From: an uncultured beta proteobacterium
GTDB taxonomy: Bacteria > Pseudomonadota > Gammaproteobacteria > Burkholderiales > Burkholderiaceae
Length of the DNA stretch: 10,805 nt
Assembly: GCA_903930665.1 (NCBI GenBank)
Contig: CAIYZI010000293.1
Location: 1 to 10,805, forward strand
Direction: 5' to 3'
The notes beneath the pieces are model-generated. The model was not told the DNA's origin. It ran no database searches and worked only from the letters and a program-made list of their open reading frames with translations. The translations under genes were made by a program, and so were the position numbers. Positions within the stretch are counted from its first letter, which is position 1; every line of letters starts with the position of its first letter. Shown here one piece after another: positions 1 through 7,028 of the stretch.

Positions 1-417
1 AACTTTTTTTTGAGCCGGTGAAAGAGTCTCAAAATCCGCGCTATTGCTTAAGGCTTTGAATTTTTCATACAAAGCTAAGTTCTGCCCAAGACTAGAAAGA
101 AAGGCGCTTACTTTTGGCAACATTTCACCATAAGCTTCACGCAATTCTGGGGTATCAGCCACACTGTTGAGATGGGAAATCACGCCCCATGATCTGCCAA
201 GTGATTCCGTGGCATCTTCAAGGGGTTCAGCAAGCGCATTCCAGGTAGAGTGGGTACCTGTAGCAGTAGCATGATCTACCGCCTGCTGGGCTTGTTCAAG
301 CAAGAATTCAATTGCGGGGGCAATATGCTCAGGCTTAATTTCCGCGTAGCGGGCGATATCGCGACCGAATGAAATTAAAGGGTTTTTAAGCAATTCAGGG
401 GAGGGATTTTTAGTCAT
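1..417 (-). CDS. prlC: Oligopeptidase A (M3 family metallopeptidase), N-terminal part
   Basis: The 139 N-terminal residues of an M3-family cytoplasmic zinc oligopeptidase; the reading frame runs off the left edge of the window. Oligopeptidase A degrades short peptides, including cleaved signal peptides. The call rests on family-typical stretches: EIKPEHIAPAIEF near residues 26-38, a TWN segment, and SHLNSV followed by ELREAY around residues 85-100. These match the N-terminal helical part of PrlC as I remember it. The HEXXH zinc site lies outside the window, so activity cannot be judged. The ATG start fits the N-terminus of the family, but the purine-rich AGAGGG abuts the ATG directly, which is too close for a normal Shine-Dalgarno; the initiation mode is therefore unclear. 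No promoter was assigned. Confidence 0.85.
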   Translation of the reverse strand, partial: MTKNPSPELLKNPLISFGRDIARYAEIKPEHIAPAIEFLLEQAQQAVDHATATGTHSTWNALAEPLEDATESLGRSWGVISHLNSVADTPELREAYGEMLPKVSAFLSSLGQNLALYEKFKALSNSADFETLSPAQKKV

Positions 418-475
418 CCCTCTAGCTTAATGGACTGTGGAAATTTTTGCCAAAAAGAGGGTATAAAGGACCCGT

Positions 476-598
476 TTGAAGCCAAAGGCCATCAATGATC
501 AATTTCAGACTTTTGTGGAAAAAGACGGGGTTGAAAATCCTAGTGTGGCTGGTTTGATTTCACCCAAAGCTAGCGAAAAATACCTAAACTACCTTTAA
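476..598 (+). CDS. Possible small protein, 40 aa, TTG start
   Basis: A short open frame between the divergent prlC and the downstream O-methyltransferase. The frame is open from about 467 to the TAA at 596-598 and contains no ATG. A TTG at 476 is preceded by AAAGGA with a 5-base spacer, a plausible ribosome binding site. The peptide ends KASEKYLNYL and has a protein-like composition (mixed charged and hydrophobic residues, no low complexity). I do not recognise it. It could be a genuine small protein, the decayed 3' end of a lost gene, or chance. No function is proposed. Confidence 0.25.
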   Translation: MKPKAINDQFQTFVEKDGVENPSVAGLISPKASEKYLNYL

Positions 599-628
599 GT
601 CGTTTTAACATTTTTTGTTGCCAACTCA

Positions 629-1216
629 TTACTTTTCTTTATAGGCCAGAAACTCACCATTACCAATTGGGATGAGGTTGGTTGAAAAATCACTATCTAC
701 CTTCAGGACATTCATCAAAGGAAGCATTTCTGTTAAATGGGAAACTGCGTTATCAACCACCAAGAGACCACCCACTTTTAAAGTCCTTTTCAACTCTGAG
801 AGCCATCCTAAATATTCACTTCGCTCAGAGTCTAAAAAGATGAAGTCAAATTGATTATTTTGAAATTTTGCCAATTCCAAGCCAGCATCATTTTTAATTA
901 AAGTGATGCATCCATCTAGCCCCGCCTCAATAAAATTACTTAAGGCTAGTTCAGCCTTGTAATCAGTGTATTCAATAGTGGTGATATGACCGTCATTGGC
1001 TAGAGCTGCATCAGCTAGCCAAAGAGTAGAGTAACCGTTGGAAGTGCCAATTTCCAGAATGTTTTTTGCCTTGGTTGCTTTTATGAGGATAGAGAGAAAT
1101 TCACCAGTATCAGGAGTGATGTTGAGCATCCTTTTTGGTCGTTCCGCAATGGCAGCATCGTTGTCAACCCCAAAGGATTCAAGTTTCAATAGCAAGGTCT
1201 TTAGTTGTTGGTTCAT
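629..1216 (-). CDS. SAM-dependent O-methyltransferase (class I, Methyltransf_3/24 type)
   Basis: A 195-residue soluble methyltransferase of the class I Rossmann fold, expected to move a methyl group from S-adenosylmethionine to a small-molecule hydroxyl; the substrate cannot be read from sequence. Motif I is LEIGTSNGYST (residues 54-64), the acidic residue binding the SAM ribose is E82 in ITTIEYTD, and FIFLDSER (126-133) and VVDNAVSH (153-160) match the later motifs of catechol-type O-methyltransferases. The ATG at 1216 is preferred because MNQQLKTLLLKLE aligns with the usual N-terminus of this family. A longer frame begins at a GTG at 1288 but lacks a ribosome binding site and would add 24 unusual residues. 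It is transcribed toward the 40-residue ORF and away from the tautomerase gene. Confidence 0.8.
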   Translation of the reverse strand: MNQQLKTLLLKLESFGVDNDAAIAERPKRMLNITPDTGEFLSILIKATKAKNILEIGTSNGYSTLWLADAALANDGHITTIEYTDYKAELALSNFIEAGLDGCITLIKNDAGLELAKFQNNQFDFIFLDSERSEYLGWLSELKRTLKVGGLLVVDNAVSHLTEMLPLMNVLKVDSDFSTNLIPIGNGEFLAYKEK

Positions 1217-1337
1217 ATTGATTATTTTAGGCTCTAGAGATGCCGTGTTTGGGCTTTGTCGATTCTGTATTAAGTCAGCAAATAACACTATGGCCCGATG
1301 GTTCGGCGAGCTTCATTTAGGCTGGAAGGGCGGGCGC

Positions 1338-1384
1338 TTAAACAAGATTTCTCATATTTGTATAAGATGAAGCAAACAAGGAGG
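1338..1384 (+). promoter_or_regulatory. Promoter and ribosome binding site of the tautomerase gene
   Basis: A -10 like TATAAG (1361-1366, 5 of 6 consensus) lies 17 bases after a weak -35 TTAAAC (1338-1343). A strong Shine-Dalgarno AAGGAGG (1378-1384) sits four bases before the ATG at 1389. The good -10 and strong RBS suggest this gene was functional before it was interrupted. Confidence 0.45.
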
Positions 1385-1388
1385 TCTT

Positions 1389-1598
1389 ATGCCATTTGTC
1401 AGAATCGATTTAAGCAATAAACACCCTGAAGGCTATGCTCAGAAGGTGGGTGACACTGTATACGAAGCTATGCGCGCACATATTAATGTGCCTGTAGATG
1501 ACAAGTTTCAAGTCATTACCAAGCATGATAGTAGAGAGTTAATTATCCCTAAAAGCTACTTAGGGAACCTCTGCAAAACCCTCGCAATATCTGATTGA
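1389..1598 (+). pseudogene. Tautomerase (4-oxalocrotonate tautomerase/MIF superfamily), 3' end replaced by IS5-family element
   Basis: The frame encodes 69 residues, but only about the first 58 belong to the gene; the rest (NLCKTLAISD) is read from the left end of the IS that starts at 1564. The protein begins MPFVRIDL, with the Pro directly after Met that acts as the general base in tautomerases once Met is removed, followed by GDTVYEAMR, INVP and FQVITKHD, typical of the roughly 125-residue tautomerase proteins of proteobacteria. More than half of the expected length is missing, including the second beta-alpha-beta unit. The missing part does not resume after the IS right end at 2801, so this is more than a simple insertion. 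Probably non-functional. Confidence 0.8.
1564..1579 (+). repeat. IS5-family copy A, left terminal inverted repeat
   Basis: GGAACCTCTGCAAAAC, matching the inverted right end at 14 of 16 positions. It sits directly after TTAG, inside the tautomerase gene. Confidence 0.8.
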
Positions 1599-1622
1599 TT
1601 CGGTCATCCATTAATCTGGCCC

Positions 1623-2627
1623 GTGCGTTATATCAATATGCTTCTTCACGCCAAACAACCAAGCCTACTGACCATGATGACTGGATTTGAGATTGCCTCT
1701 AAACGTACACGCAAGCGGATATTTTTAGAAGAGATGGATCAAGTGGTTCCTTGGGATGCTTTGGTAGAGCTGATTGCACCACATAACCCCAAGAGCAGCA
1801 CAGGTAGACCGCCATTCGGGATTGAAGTCCTACTGCGTATCCACTTTCTACAACAGTGGTTTGGTTTATCTGATCCTGCCATGGAAGAAGCGTTGCATGA
1901 CACCCCTTTGTATCGTGAGTTTGCCCTCTTAGACGCTGGTAATACGCACCTGCCTGACGAGTCTACGATTTTGCGCTTTCGGCATTTGTTAGAGGCCCAT
2001 CAACTAGCGCCTCAGATCCTGACAACCGTCAATACCTTGTTGACCAAGCAAGGCTTGCTTTTAAAGAGTGGTACGGCAGTAGATGCCACTTTGATTGCTG
2101 CTCCCAGCTCGACCAAAAACAGCGCAGGTAAGCGCGATCCCGATATGCATCAAACCAAAAAAGGCGGCAGTTGGTACTTTGGCATGAAGGCTCATATTGG
2201 TGTGGATGCCGACTCTGGTTTGGTTCATACCATTGCCACCACACCTGCCAATGCCCACGACATTACTAAAACAATCAATCTACTGCATGGGCAAGAGACC
2301 GATGTCTTTGGCGACTCAGGTTACCGCGGGATTGATAAACGAGAAGAAGCTCAAGGTCTTGAAGTGGCTTGGCACATTGCCATGATGCCCAGCAAGCGCA
2401 AGACCCTAAACCCACAGACCGCTTTAGGCCAACTCTTAGAGCAAGCAGAGAAGGTGAAGGCCAAAATCAGGGTCAAGGTAGAACATCCCTTTAGAGTAAT
2501 CAAATGCCAATTTGGATATAGGAAGGTGCGCTATGTGGGTCTTACTAAAAACACAGCGCAAATCCAAACCCTCTTCGCCTTATCCAATCTTTGGATGGCA
2601 AGAAGGCATTTAATGAAGGCTGCATAG
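1623..2627 (+). CDS. IS5-family DDE transposase (InsH-like)
   Basis: An intact 334-residue DDE transposase closely resembling E. coli IS5 InsH along its whole length. Shared features include TRKRIFLEEMDQVVPW (about residues 29-44), the RIHFLQQWFGLSD segment (72-84), and STKN followed by RDPDMHQTKKG. The catalytic triad is D154 (TAVDAT), D231 (FGDSGYRG) and E287 (VEHPFRVIK), all present, so the protein is probably active. The longest frame starts at a GTG at 1623 without a clear ribosome binding site; ATG codons at 1638 and 1674 are alternatives, and the last gives the N-terminus most like InsH. No frameshift or stop interrupts it. Confidence 0.93.
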   Translation: MRYINMLLHAKQPSLLTMMTGFEIASKRTRKRIFLEEMDQVVPWDALVELIAPHNPKSSTGRPPFGIEVLLRIHFLQQWFGLSDPAMEEALHDTPLYREFALLDAGNTHLPDESTILRFRHLLEAHQLAPQILTTVNTLLTKQGLLLKSGTAVDATLIAAPSSTKNSAGKRDPDMHQTKKGGSWYFGMKAHIGVDADSGLVHTIATTPANAHDITKTINLLHGQETDVFGDSGYRGIDKREEAQGLEVAWHIAMMPSKRKTLNPQTALGQLLEQAEKVKAKIRVKVEHPFRVIKCQFGYRKVRYVGLTKNTAQIQTLFALSNLWMARRHLMKAA

Positions 2628-2785
2628 GAGTTAGTCCGCCCAAAAGATGGGCAGGAGCAGTAAAAAGCTTCAGAGATTGAAGTGGTGAAGCAAAAAAGCA
2701 GGGATGATTGAAGGACAATAGCCTAAAAATCACAGCCGTCTGAAGTGGTGATGATTTTTTGTCGCCGCTAAACTTGAAAAGTGGA

Positions 2786-2801
2786 GTTATTCAGAGGTTC
2801 C
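2786..2801 (-). repeat. IS5-family copy A, right terminal inverted repeat
   Basis: Read on the minus strand this is GGAACCTCTGAATAAC. The 28 bases at 2774-2801 recur without a mismatch, in reverse complement, at 10778-10805, marking the right end of a second copy. Confidence 0.85.
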
Positions 2802-3239
2802 TAAACCGGATTCTCTTTTTAAAATTGCTTGAGTCGCAAATTACCAAATGGACAAACCAACAAAATCATAAATTTTTAAATGGGACAAGGCTAGGCGGTT
2901 ATGCGCTCTAAGTAGTCTTGCGCGTTATGTCTGGTTATTGGATTGTGCTTGTCTGTTTTGCTATTTTATTTACTGTAAATTGTAAGTAGCGTTGGCCGTC
3001 CATAGTATTTTGTTCTGCTAAATTATTGGCTTTTTACCTGTGCCATGGGTCTTAATTAAGTCTACATCTCTAGGGCTTAAATTTTGGGCATTTAAACCTT
3101 TTGCATTGCATTAGGCCTAAAACACGGGTCAGGTGCCAATAACAATAGTGCCTTAACCACACCCCCTGTTTTTAGGGGTATGAATTATCACATTAACACC
3201 ATATGATCAAAAATTATTTTCATCAAATATGAGTGGCAA
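2802..3239. other. 438-base stretch without a recognised gene
   Basis: AT-rich sequence between the IS right end and the coiled-coil protein gene. Stops are frequent in all frames, and no remnant of the interrupted tautomerase was found. The only local structure seen is a short CCCCT/AGGGG hairpin with a T-rich loop near 3163-3178. It may hold the promoter of the downstream gene, but no convincing -35/-10 pair was found. Confidence 0.5.
3161..3180. other. Short hairpin with T-rich loop
   Basis: CCCCT (3163-3167) pairs with AGGGG (3174-3178) around a GTTTTT loop, or ACCCC with GGGGT in another register. It lies about 60 bases upstream of the coiled-coil gene. Five base pairs are too few to call a terminator, and no T-run follows. 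It could be an operator or chance. Confidence 0.2.
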
Positions 3240-3893
3240 ATGTTTGTCTCAATTACAAAATCAAAAATTGCATTGTTATTTATGGGCGTATTCATGCTGG
3301 ATGGTTGTTGGGCTCAGAACCAAGATTTAATTGATGCAAGTCAGGCCTCACTAGATAGGGCGCCTCATTCAGTAGATTATTCCTCCTGGTCAAAGCAACA
3401 GGCAAAGTCGAGTGCGACACCCGTTAAATTTGCGGATCAAAGTAAGTACATTGATGCGGCTGAGGGTATTATCAGTGCCGAAGAAAAAAGGTTAGCAGAG
3501 GCGGAAAGGGTTTTGAATGAACAAAAAAACAAAGTCGAAATACTTAAGGGCGGAATACAGTCTGTAGGAATGCTCGATGGCAAGGTAATTGCGCTGACAA
3601 AAAGCCTCGAGACAAGTAAATCGGAGCTAAAAGTTTCACAGCAGGATTTGATTAAATCAAATCAGCTAAATCAGGAATTAAGCAGGGGCATTGAAGTCGC
3701 CAATGCTGGGTCGACCAAAATCAATAAGGAGCTTGCCCTTGAAAAGGAGGGCAATGCTGCCTTGCGAAAGCAGTTAAATATCTTGACATCCATGATGCAG
3801 GATCAGTCGGACATAGAGATGGCTAATCTTAAGAAGGAGATGGACAATCTACGCTTAAAGAAAGAGCGTTTAACAAGCATTATCGAGAAATAA
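3240..3893 (+). CDS. Exported coiled-coil protein, possible lipoprotein
   Basis: A 217-residue protein I do not recognise as a named family. Residues 1-22 look like a signal peptide: lysines at 7 and 9, then a hydrophobic core IALLFMGVFML, ending in LDGC with Cys at 23. That resembles a lipobox, but Asp at -2 is unusual, so both lipid anchoring and ordinary secretion are possible. Residues 24-68 are polar and probably disordered. From about 70 to 105 and 113 to 217 the sequence is rich in Lys, Glu, Leu and Gln with heptad-like spacing, predicting long coiled coils. The only support for the start is a weak GAGTGG just upstream. It stands 157 bases ahead of the glycosyltransferase gene on the same strand. 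A structural or tethering role in the envelope is a guess. Confidence 0.65.
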   Translation: MFVSITKSKIALLFMGVFMLDGCWAQNQDLIDASQASLDRAPHSVDYSSWSKQQAKSSATPVKFADQSKYIDAAEGIISAEEKRLAEAERVLNEQKNKVEILKGGIQSVGMLDGKVIALTKSLETSKSELKVSQQDLIKSNQLNQELSRGIEVANAGSTKINKELALEKEGNAALRKQLNILTSMMQDQSDIEMANLKKEMDNLRLKKERLTSIIEK

Positions 3894-3986
3894 TGTTTAG
3901 ATTTGATTGTGCCACTTCTTGGCAAGATGTATGGTCATCAAATTGTGCGTATATGACTCGTAACGGCGCTTAAGCAGGGCGTTAAA

Positions 3987-4017
3987 TTGACAGCAGCCCC
4001 CTTTTCTATCATACAAA
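3987..4017 (+). promoter_or_regulatory. Possible promoter ahead of the glycosyltransferase operon
   Basis: A perfect TTGACA (3987-3992) lies 59 bases upstream of the GT8 start codon. Possible -10 boxes are TATCAT (4007-4012, good match but only 14 bases spacing) and TACAAA (4012-4017, 19 bases spacing). Neither spacing is ideal, so the call is tentative. The same TTGACA sits inside a 14-base repeat shared with the IS3-family right end near 10048-10061. Confidence 0.3.
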
Positions 4018-4050
4018 TATTTAATTTTTTGACAAGCTGAGGCGCTAAAA

Positions 4051-5109
4051 ATGATTCACGTAGTCTTTGGGGTTGATGGTTACGTCTCGCAGTTGGCAGT
4101 AGCTATGGTCTCAATGTTCCAAAGCAATAAAAATCATTTAATTAAAACCTATATCGTTTGTATCAATTTAAATCCAAGCGACAAGAAGAGGTTTGACGAA
4201 ATAGCTGCCAAGTATCAGAGGGATATCACATATTTGAGTTTAGATCCCAACCTATTGTCAAGTCTAAAGACATTCTTTCATCTAACTCAAGCGACGTTTT
4301 ATCGATTATTTATTCCCAATATACTCCCCAGGTTACGGCGAGTTATTTATTTAGATTGCGACATAATAGTTGAAGCGGACCTCTCAGAGCTTTGGGCGCT
4401 TGATATGGATAACTACGGTAACGCTGGCGTTATATTTGATGGTAAAGATACCGAAACTCGACTGGGGGTGACCGGCGGTAAAGATATGAATGCGGGAATA
4501 TTAGTCATGAATCTTGATTATTGGCGAGAGCAGGATATTACAAGTAAGTGTATAAATTGGCTAAAAAAAACCGAGTCTGTTTATATGGATAACGATGCAA
4601 TGAATGTGGTGCTTAGTGGAGCTCAAAAAGGGGTGGATGAACGTTGGAACTTAAATCCACTTCATTTTTCTAGATATTCAGATGAGTCAAAATATCCCTC
4701 TCGTATACTGCACTTTGCCGGAGCAATTAAACCATGGCATAAGGCTTATGATTTTGGCTTTCAAGAAAAGTATCAAAGCTATTTATCGCTTACACCCTGG
4801 ATAGCTAACTACAGTCCTGAAGAGCCCTGGAATATCAGCCAAGCTGTCTCTGTTGCAAATCAATATTTCGAAAATAGTAATTTTCTACTAGCCTGTGGTT
4901 ATTACAACTTAGCTTTCAAATATCGTTTTCTAAAGCAGAAAGTCGAATCCATAGAAATAGCTAACATCATCAATATGGGGTTGGAGCTTCAAAATGAACT
5001 TCAGCATCCTGAAGCGTGTAAAAAATATAGGGAAGTTATTTCTTTCTGGGGGTTTCCATTGAATCACCACTGTAATGTATATCAATTCCCGCAAATATCA
5101 GTCAGATAA
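4051..5109 (+). CDS. Glycosyltransferase family 8 with helical-repeat-like C-terminal extension
   Basis: A 352-residue protein whose first 245 residues are a GT-A fold GT8 enzyme, a retaining transferase that moves hexose from a nucleotide sugar to LPS core or another surface glycan. Visible motifs are the DxD metal site DCD (102-104) in VIYLDCDIIV, MNAGILVMN (146-154), DNDAMN (180-185) and the C-terminal HFAGAIKPWHK (221-231), whose HFxGxxKPW pattern is characteristic. About 100 further residues follow the catalytic domain. Segments around 264-292 and 302-332 have A-x-x-YY-x-x-A and A-x-x-KY-type patterns suggestive of two TPR-like helical hairpins. GAGG eight bases before the ATG is the likely ribosome binding site. 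The gene is 39 bases ahead of rfbF, so it may be co-transcribed. Donor and acceptor are unknown. Confidence 0.85.
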   Translation: MIHVVFGVDGYVSQLAVAMVSMFQSNKNHLIKTYIVCINLNPSDKKRFDEIAAKYQRDITYLSLDPNLLSSLKTFFHLTQATFYRLFIPNILPRLRRVIYLDCDIIVEADLSELWALDMDNYGNAGVIFDGKDTETRLGVTGGKDMNAGILVMNLDYWREQDITSKCINWLKKTESVYMDNDAMNVVLSGAQKGVDERWNLNPLHFSRYSDESKYPSRILHFAGAIKPWHKAYDFGFQEKYQSYLSLTPWIANYSPEEPWNISQAVSVANQYFENSNFLLACGYYNLAFKYRFLKQKVESIEIANIINMGLELQNELQHPEACKKYREVISFWGFPLNHHCNVYQFPQISVR

Positions 5110-5148
5110 AAAATTCTATATTGTTAGCATTATGATTAAAGGTGGTCT

Positions 5149-5919
5149 ATGAAGGTTGTAATATTAGCTGGCGGATTGGGCACAAGAATAACGGAAGAGT
5201 CTCATCTTAAGCCAAAGCCAATGATAGAGATCGGGGGGAGGCCAATCTTATGGCACATCATGAAAATTTATTCTCACTATGGATATAACGACTTTGTTAT
5301 TTGTCTAGGTTATAAGGGGTGCTATATAAAAGAATATTTCGAGCACTATTTTTTGCATGAATCTGATATCACTTTTGACTTTAGCTCAGACACGAAGTTT
5401 GTACATAGACATTCTGCTGAGCCTTGGAAGGTAACTCTTGTAGATACAGGTCAGGCCACAATGACTGGTGGGCGCATAAAAAGAGTAAGCAAGTATATAA
5501 ATGATGCCCCATTCATGGTGACATACGGCGATGGTGTTTCAAATGTGAAAATAGACAAGCTTGTTGAATTTCATCGGAATAGTAAAAAACTTGCAACAGT
5601 TACAGCAATCCAACCGGCCGGAAGGTTTGGGTCATTAGATTTTGCCGGGGACAGTATTGTTAAAGGTTTTAAGGAAAAACCGATTGGGGACGGATCCTGG
5701 ATTAATGGAGGGTTTTTTGTCATGGATCCAAAGGTATTGGGCTATATTAAGGACGACCAAGCCGTCTTTGAGAAAGAGCCCTTGGAGAAATTGGCAGGCC
5801 AAGGTGAGTTGTCCGCATATCGGCATGAAGAATTTTGGCAGCCCATGGATACGATGAGGGATAAGATTAAGTTGAATGAATTATGGGAAGCCGATTCAGC
5901 ACCCTGGAAAGTTTGGTGA
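5149..5919 (+). CDS. rfbF: Glucose-1-phosphate cytidylyltransferase
   Basis: A 256-residue enzyme making CDP-glucose from CTP and glucose 1-phosphate, the first committed step to CDP-6-deoxy and dideoxy sugars. The length is exactly that of the RfbF/DdhA/AscA family. The nucleotide-binding signature is LAGGLGTRITEES (6-18), followed by KPKPMIEIGGRPILWHIM (21-38). The metal-binding Asp is D128 in YGDGVSN, and the sugar-binding region shows WINGGFFV (184-191) and FEKEPLEKLA (207-216). FWQPMDTMRDK (229-239) near the end is diagnostic for this family rather than for dTDP-glucose or UDP-glucose pyrophosphorylases. AAAGGTGG precedes the ATG as ribosome binding site. The next gene starts two bases after its stop. 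It acts in the cytoplasm. Confidence 0.95.
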   Translation: MKVVILAGGLGTRITEESHLKPKPMIEIGGRPILWHIMKIYSHYGYNDFVICLGYKGCYIKEYFEHYFLHESDITFDFSSDTKFVHRHSAEPWKVTLVDTGQATMTGGRIKRVSKYINDAPFMVTYGDGVSNVKIDKLVEFHRNSKKLATVTAIQPAGRFGSLDFAGDSIVKGFKEKPIGDGSWINGGFFVMDPKVLGYIKDDQAVFEKEPLEKLAGQGELSAYRHEEFWQPMDTMRDKIKLNELWEADSAPWKVW

Positions 5920-5921
5920 AA

Positions 5922-7028
5922 ATGAATTTTAATAGCGCCTATAGTGGAAAGCGCGTGCTCATTACTGGACATACCGGCTTTAAGGGTTCCTGGCTTTGTT
6001 GCTGGCTATTAAAAATGAATGCAGTTGTAATTGGTCTTTCAGACAAAATTCCAACCCAGCCATCTATTTTTGAAGTTTTAAACTTGGAAAATAAGATCGA
6101 GCACCATAAGGGAGATGTTAGAAATCTAGATGATATAAAACCGCTAATAAAAAAATATAAACCTGATTTCATTTTTCATCTTGCCGCTCAGCCTTTGGTG
6201 AGTGTTTCATATCAAAATCCTTTAGAAACACTCTCCACAAATATCTTAGGAGCGTCAGTTTTATTGGAGGCTATCCGGGAGATAGACCACCCTTGTGCCG
6301 TTGTTATGGTCACATCTGACAAATGCTACGAAAATAATGAATGGGTTTGGGGTTATAGAGAAACCGATGCGATGGGGGGTAAAGACATATACAGTGCCTC
6401 CAAGGGCGCGGCTGAGTTAGTTTTTAAAGCATACTTCCAGTCTTTTTTTAGCAGGCCTGATACACCTATAAGGTTGGCTACGGGAAGAGCTGGAAACGTA
6501 GTTGGCGGAGGAGATTGGTCAAAGGATAGAATTATTGTTGATTGCATTCGCAGCTGGACGAACGCTAAGCCTGTTGAGATAAGAAGCCCGAATTCAACTC
6601 GGCCTTGGCAACATGTGCTTGAGCCTTTAAGTGGTTATTTAGCATTGGCAGCCTCTCTTTATGCTGAAGCGCCTATTAACGGCGAGTCCTTTAACTTTGG
6701 ACCCAAATCAGAGCAGAACAGAACGGTAGTGGAATTAATTGAGGATCTTGCAGTTCAGTGGGGATTTGGCGATGCTAAAGAAGCATATTTCATAACTTCA
6801 AATACTTCATACGCTGAAGCTGAATTACTCAAGCTAAACTGTGACAAAGCACACTCTAAATTAAAATGGCAGAGTAATTTGGAATATGATGAATGCGTCA
6901 GGTTACTGAGTGACTGGTATAAAAAATATTACTCATCTGAAAACGGAAACATGTTCGAATTCACAATCAGTCAGATTGCATCCTATGAGGATAGGGCCCA
7001 GGATCGCCTTATATCTTGGGCAAAATGA
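5922..7028 (+). CDS. rfbG: CDP-glucose 4,6-dehydratase
   Basis: A 368-residue extended short-chain dehydrogenase that converts CDP-glucose to CDP-4-keto-6-deoxy-glucose using bound NAD. The Rossmann glycine motif is TGHTGFKG (15-22). The active site has TSDKCYEN (131-138), where family members use Thr-Asp-Lys, and Y157 with K161 in the YxxxK motif (IYSASKGAAE). GRAGNVVGGGDW and RPWQHVLEPLSGY are strong markers of the RfbG/DdhB family. The ATG at 5922 is chosen because it lies two bases after the rfbF stop and gives the family N-terminus. An in-frame ATG at 5883 would overlap rfbF by 37 bases and has no support. The stop overlaps the next start as ATGA, indicating translational coupling. Confidence 0.94.
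   Translation: MNFNSAYSGKRVLITGHTGFKGSWLCCWLLKMNAVVIGLSDKIPTQPSIFEVLNLENKIEHHKGDVRNLDDIKPLIKKYKPDFIFHLAAQPLVSVSYQNPLETLSTNILGASVLLEAIREIDHPCAVVMVTSDKCYENNEWVWGYRETDAMGGKDIYSASKGAAELVFKAYFQSFFSRPDTPIRLATGRAGNVVGGGDWSKDRIIVDCIRSWTNAKPVEIRSPNSTRPWQHVLEPLSGYLALAASLYAEAPINGESFNFGPKSEQNRTVVELIEDLAVQWGFGDAKEAYFITSNTSYAEAELLKLNCDKAHSKLKWQSNLEYDECVRLLSDWYKKYYSSENGNMFEFTISQIASYEDRAQDRLISWAK

Larger units (their letters stand above)
1564..2801 (+). mobile_element. Complete IS5-family insertion sequence (copy A)
   Basis: A 1,238-base element bounded by imperfect terminal inverted repeats. The left end reads GGAACCTCTGCAAAAC and the right end, on the minus strand, GGAACCTCTGAATAAC, identical at 14 of 16 positions. 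It carries one intact transposase. The left flank is TTAG (1560-1563), which fits the YTAR target of the IS5 group, but the right flank is TAAA, so no matching target duplication is visible. About 170 bases follow the transposase without a gene; they contain a small hairpin GCCCA-N5-TGGGC (2638-2652). The right end is repeated exactly, inverted, at the right edge of the window. Confidence 0.9.

Noticed and set aside
1217..1288. Longer O-methyltransferase start at a GTG (1288)
   Set aside because: No ribosome binding site, and the 24 extra residues do not resemble the family N-terminus; the ATG at 1216 fits better.
2733..2763. Terminator-like AAAAATCAC ... GTGATGATTTTTT inside the IS5 element
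   Set aside because: The pairing needs a bulge and a long loop, so the stem is weak; not called as a terminator.
2927..2989. 20-residue hydrophobic peptide MSGYWIVLVCFAILFTVNCK
   Set aside because: No ribosome binding site, very short and AT-rich; probably chance.
5883..5921. Longer rfbG start inside rfbF
   Set aside because: It would overlap rfbF by 37 bases and add non-family residues; the ATG two bases after the rfbF stop is better.
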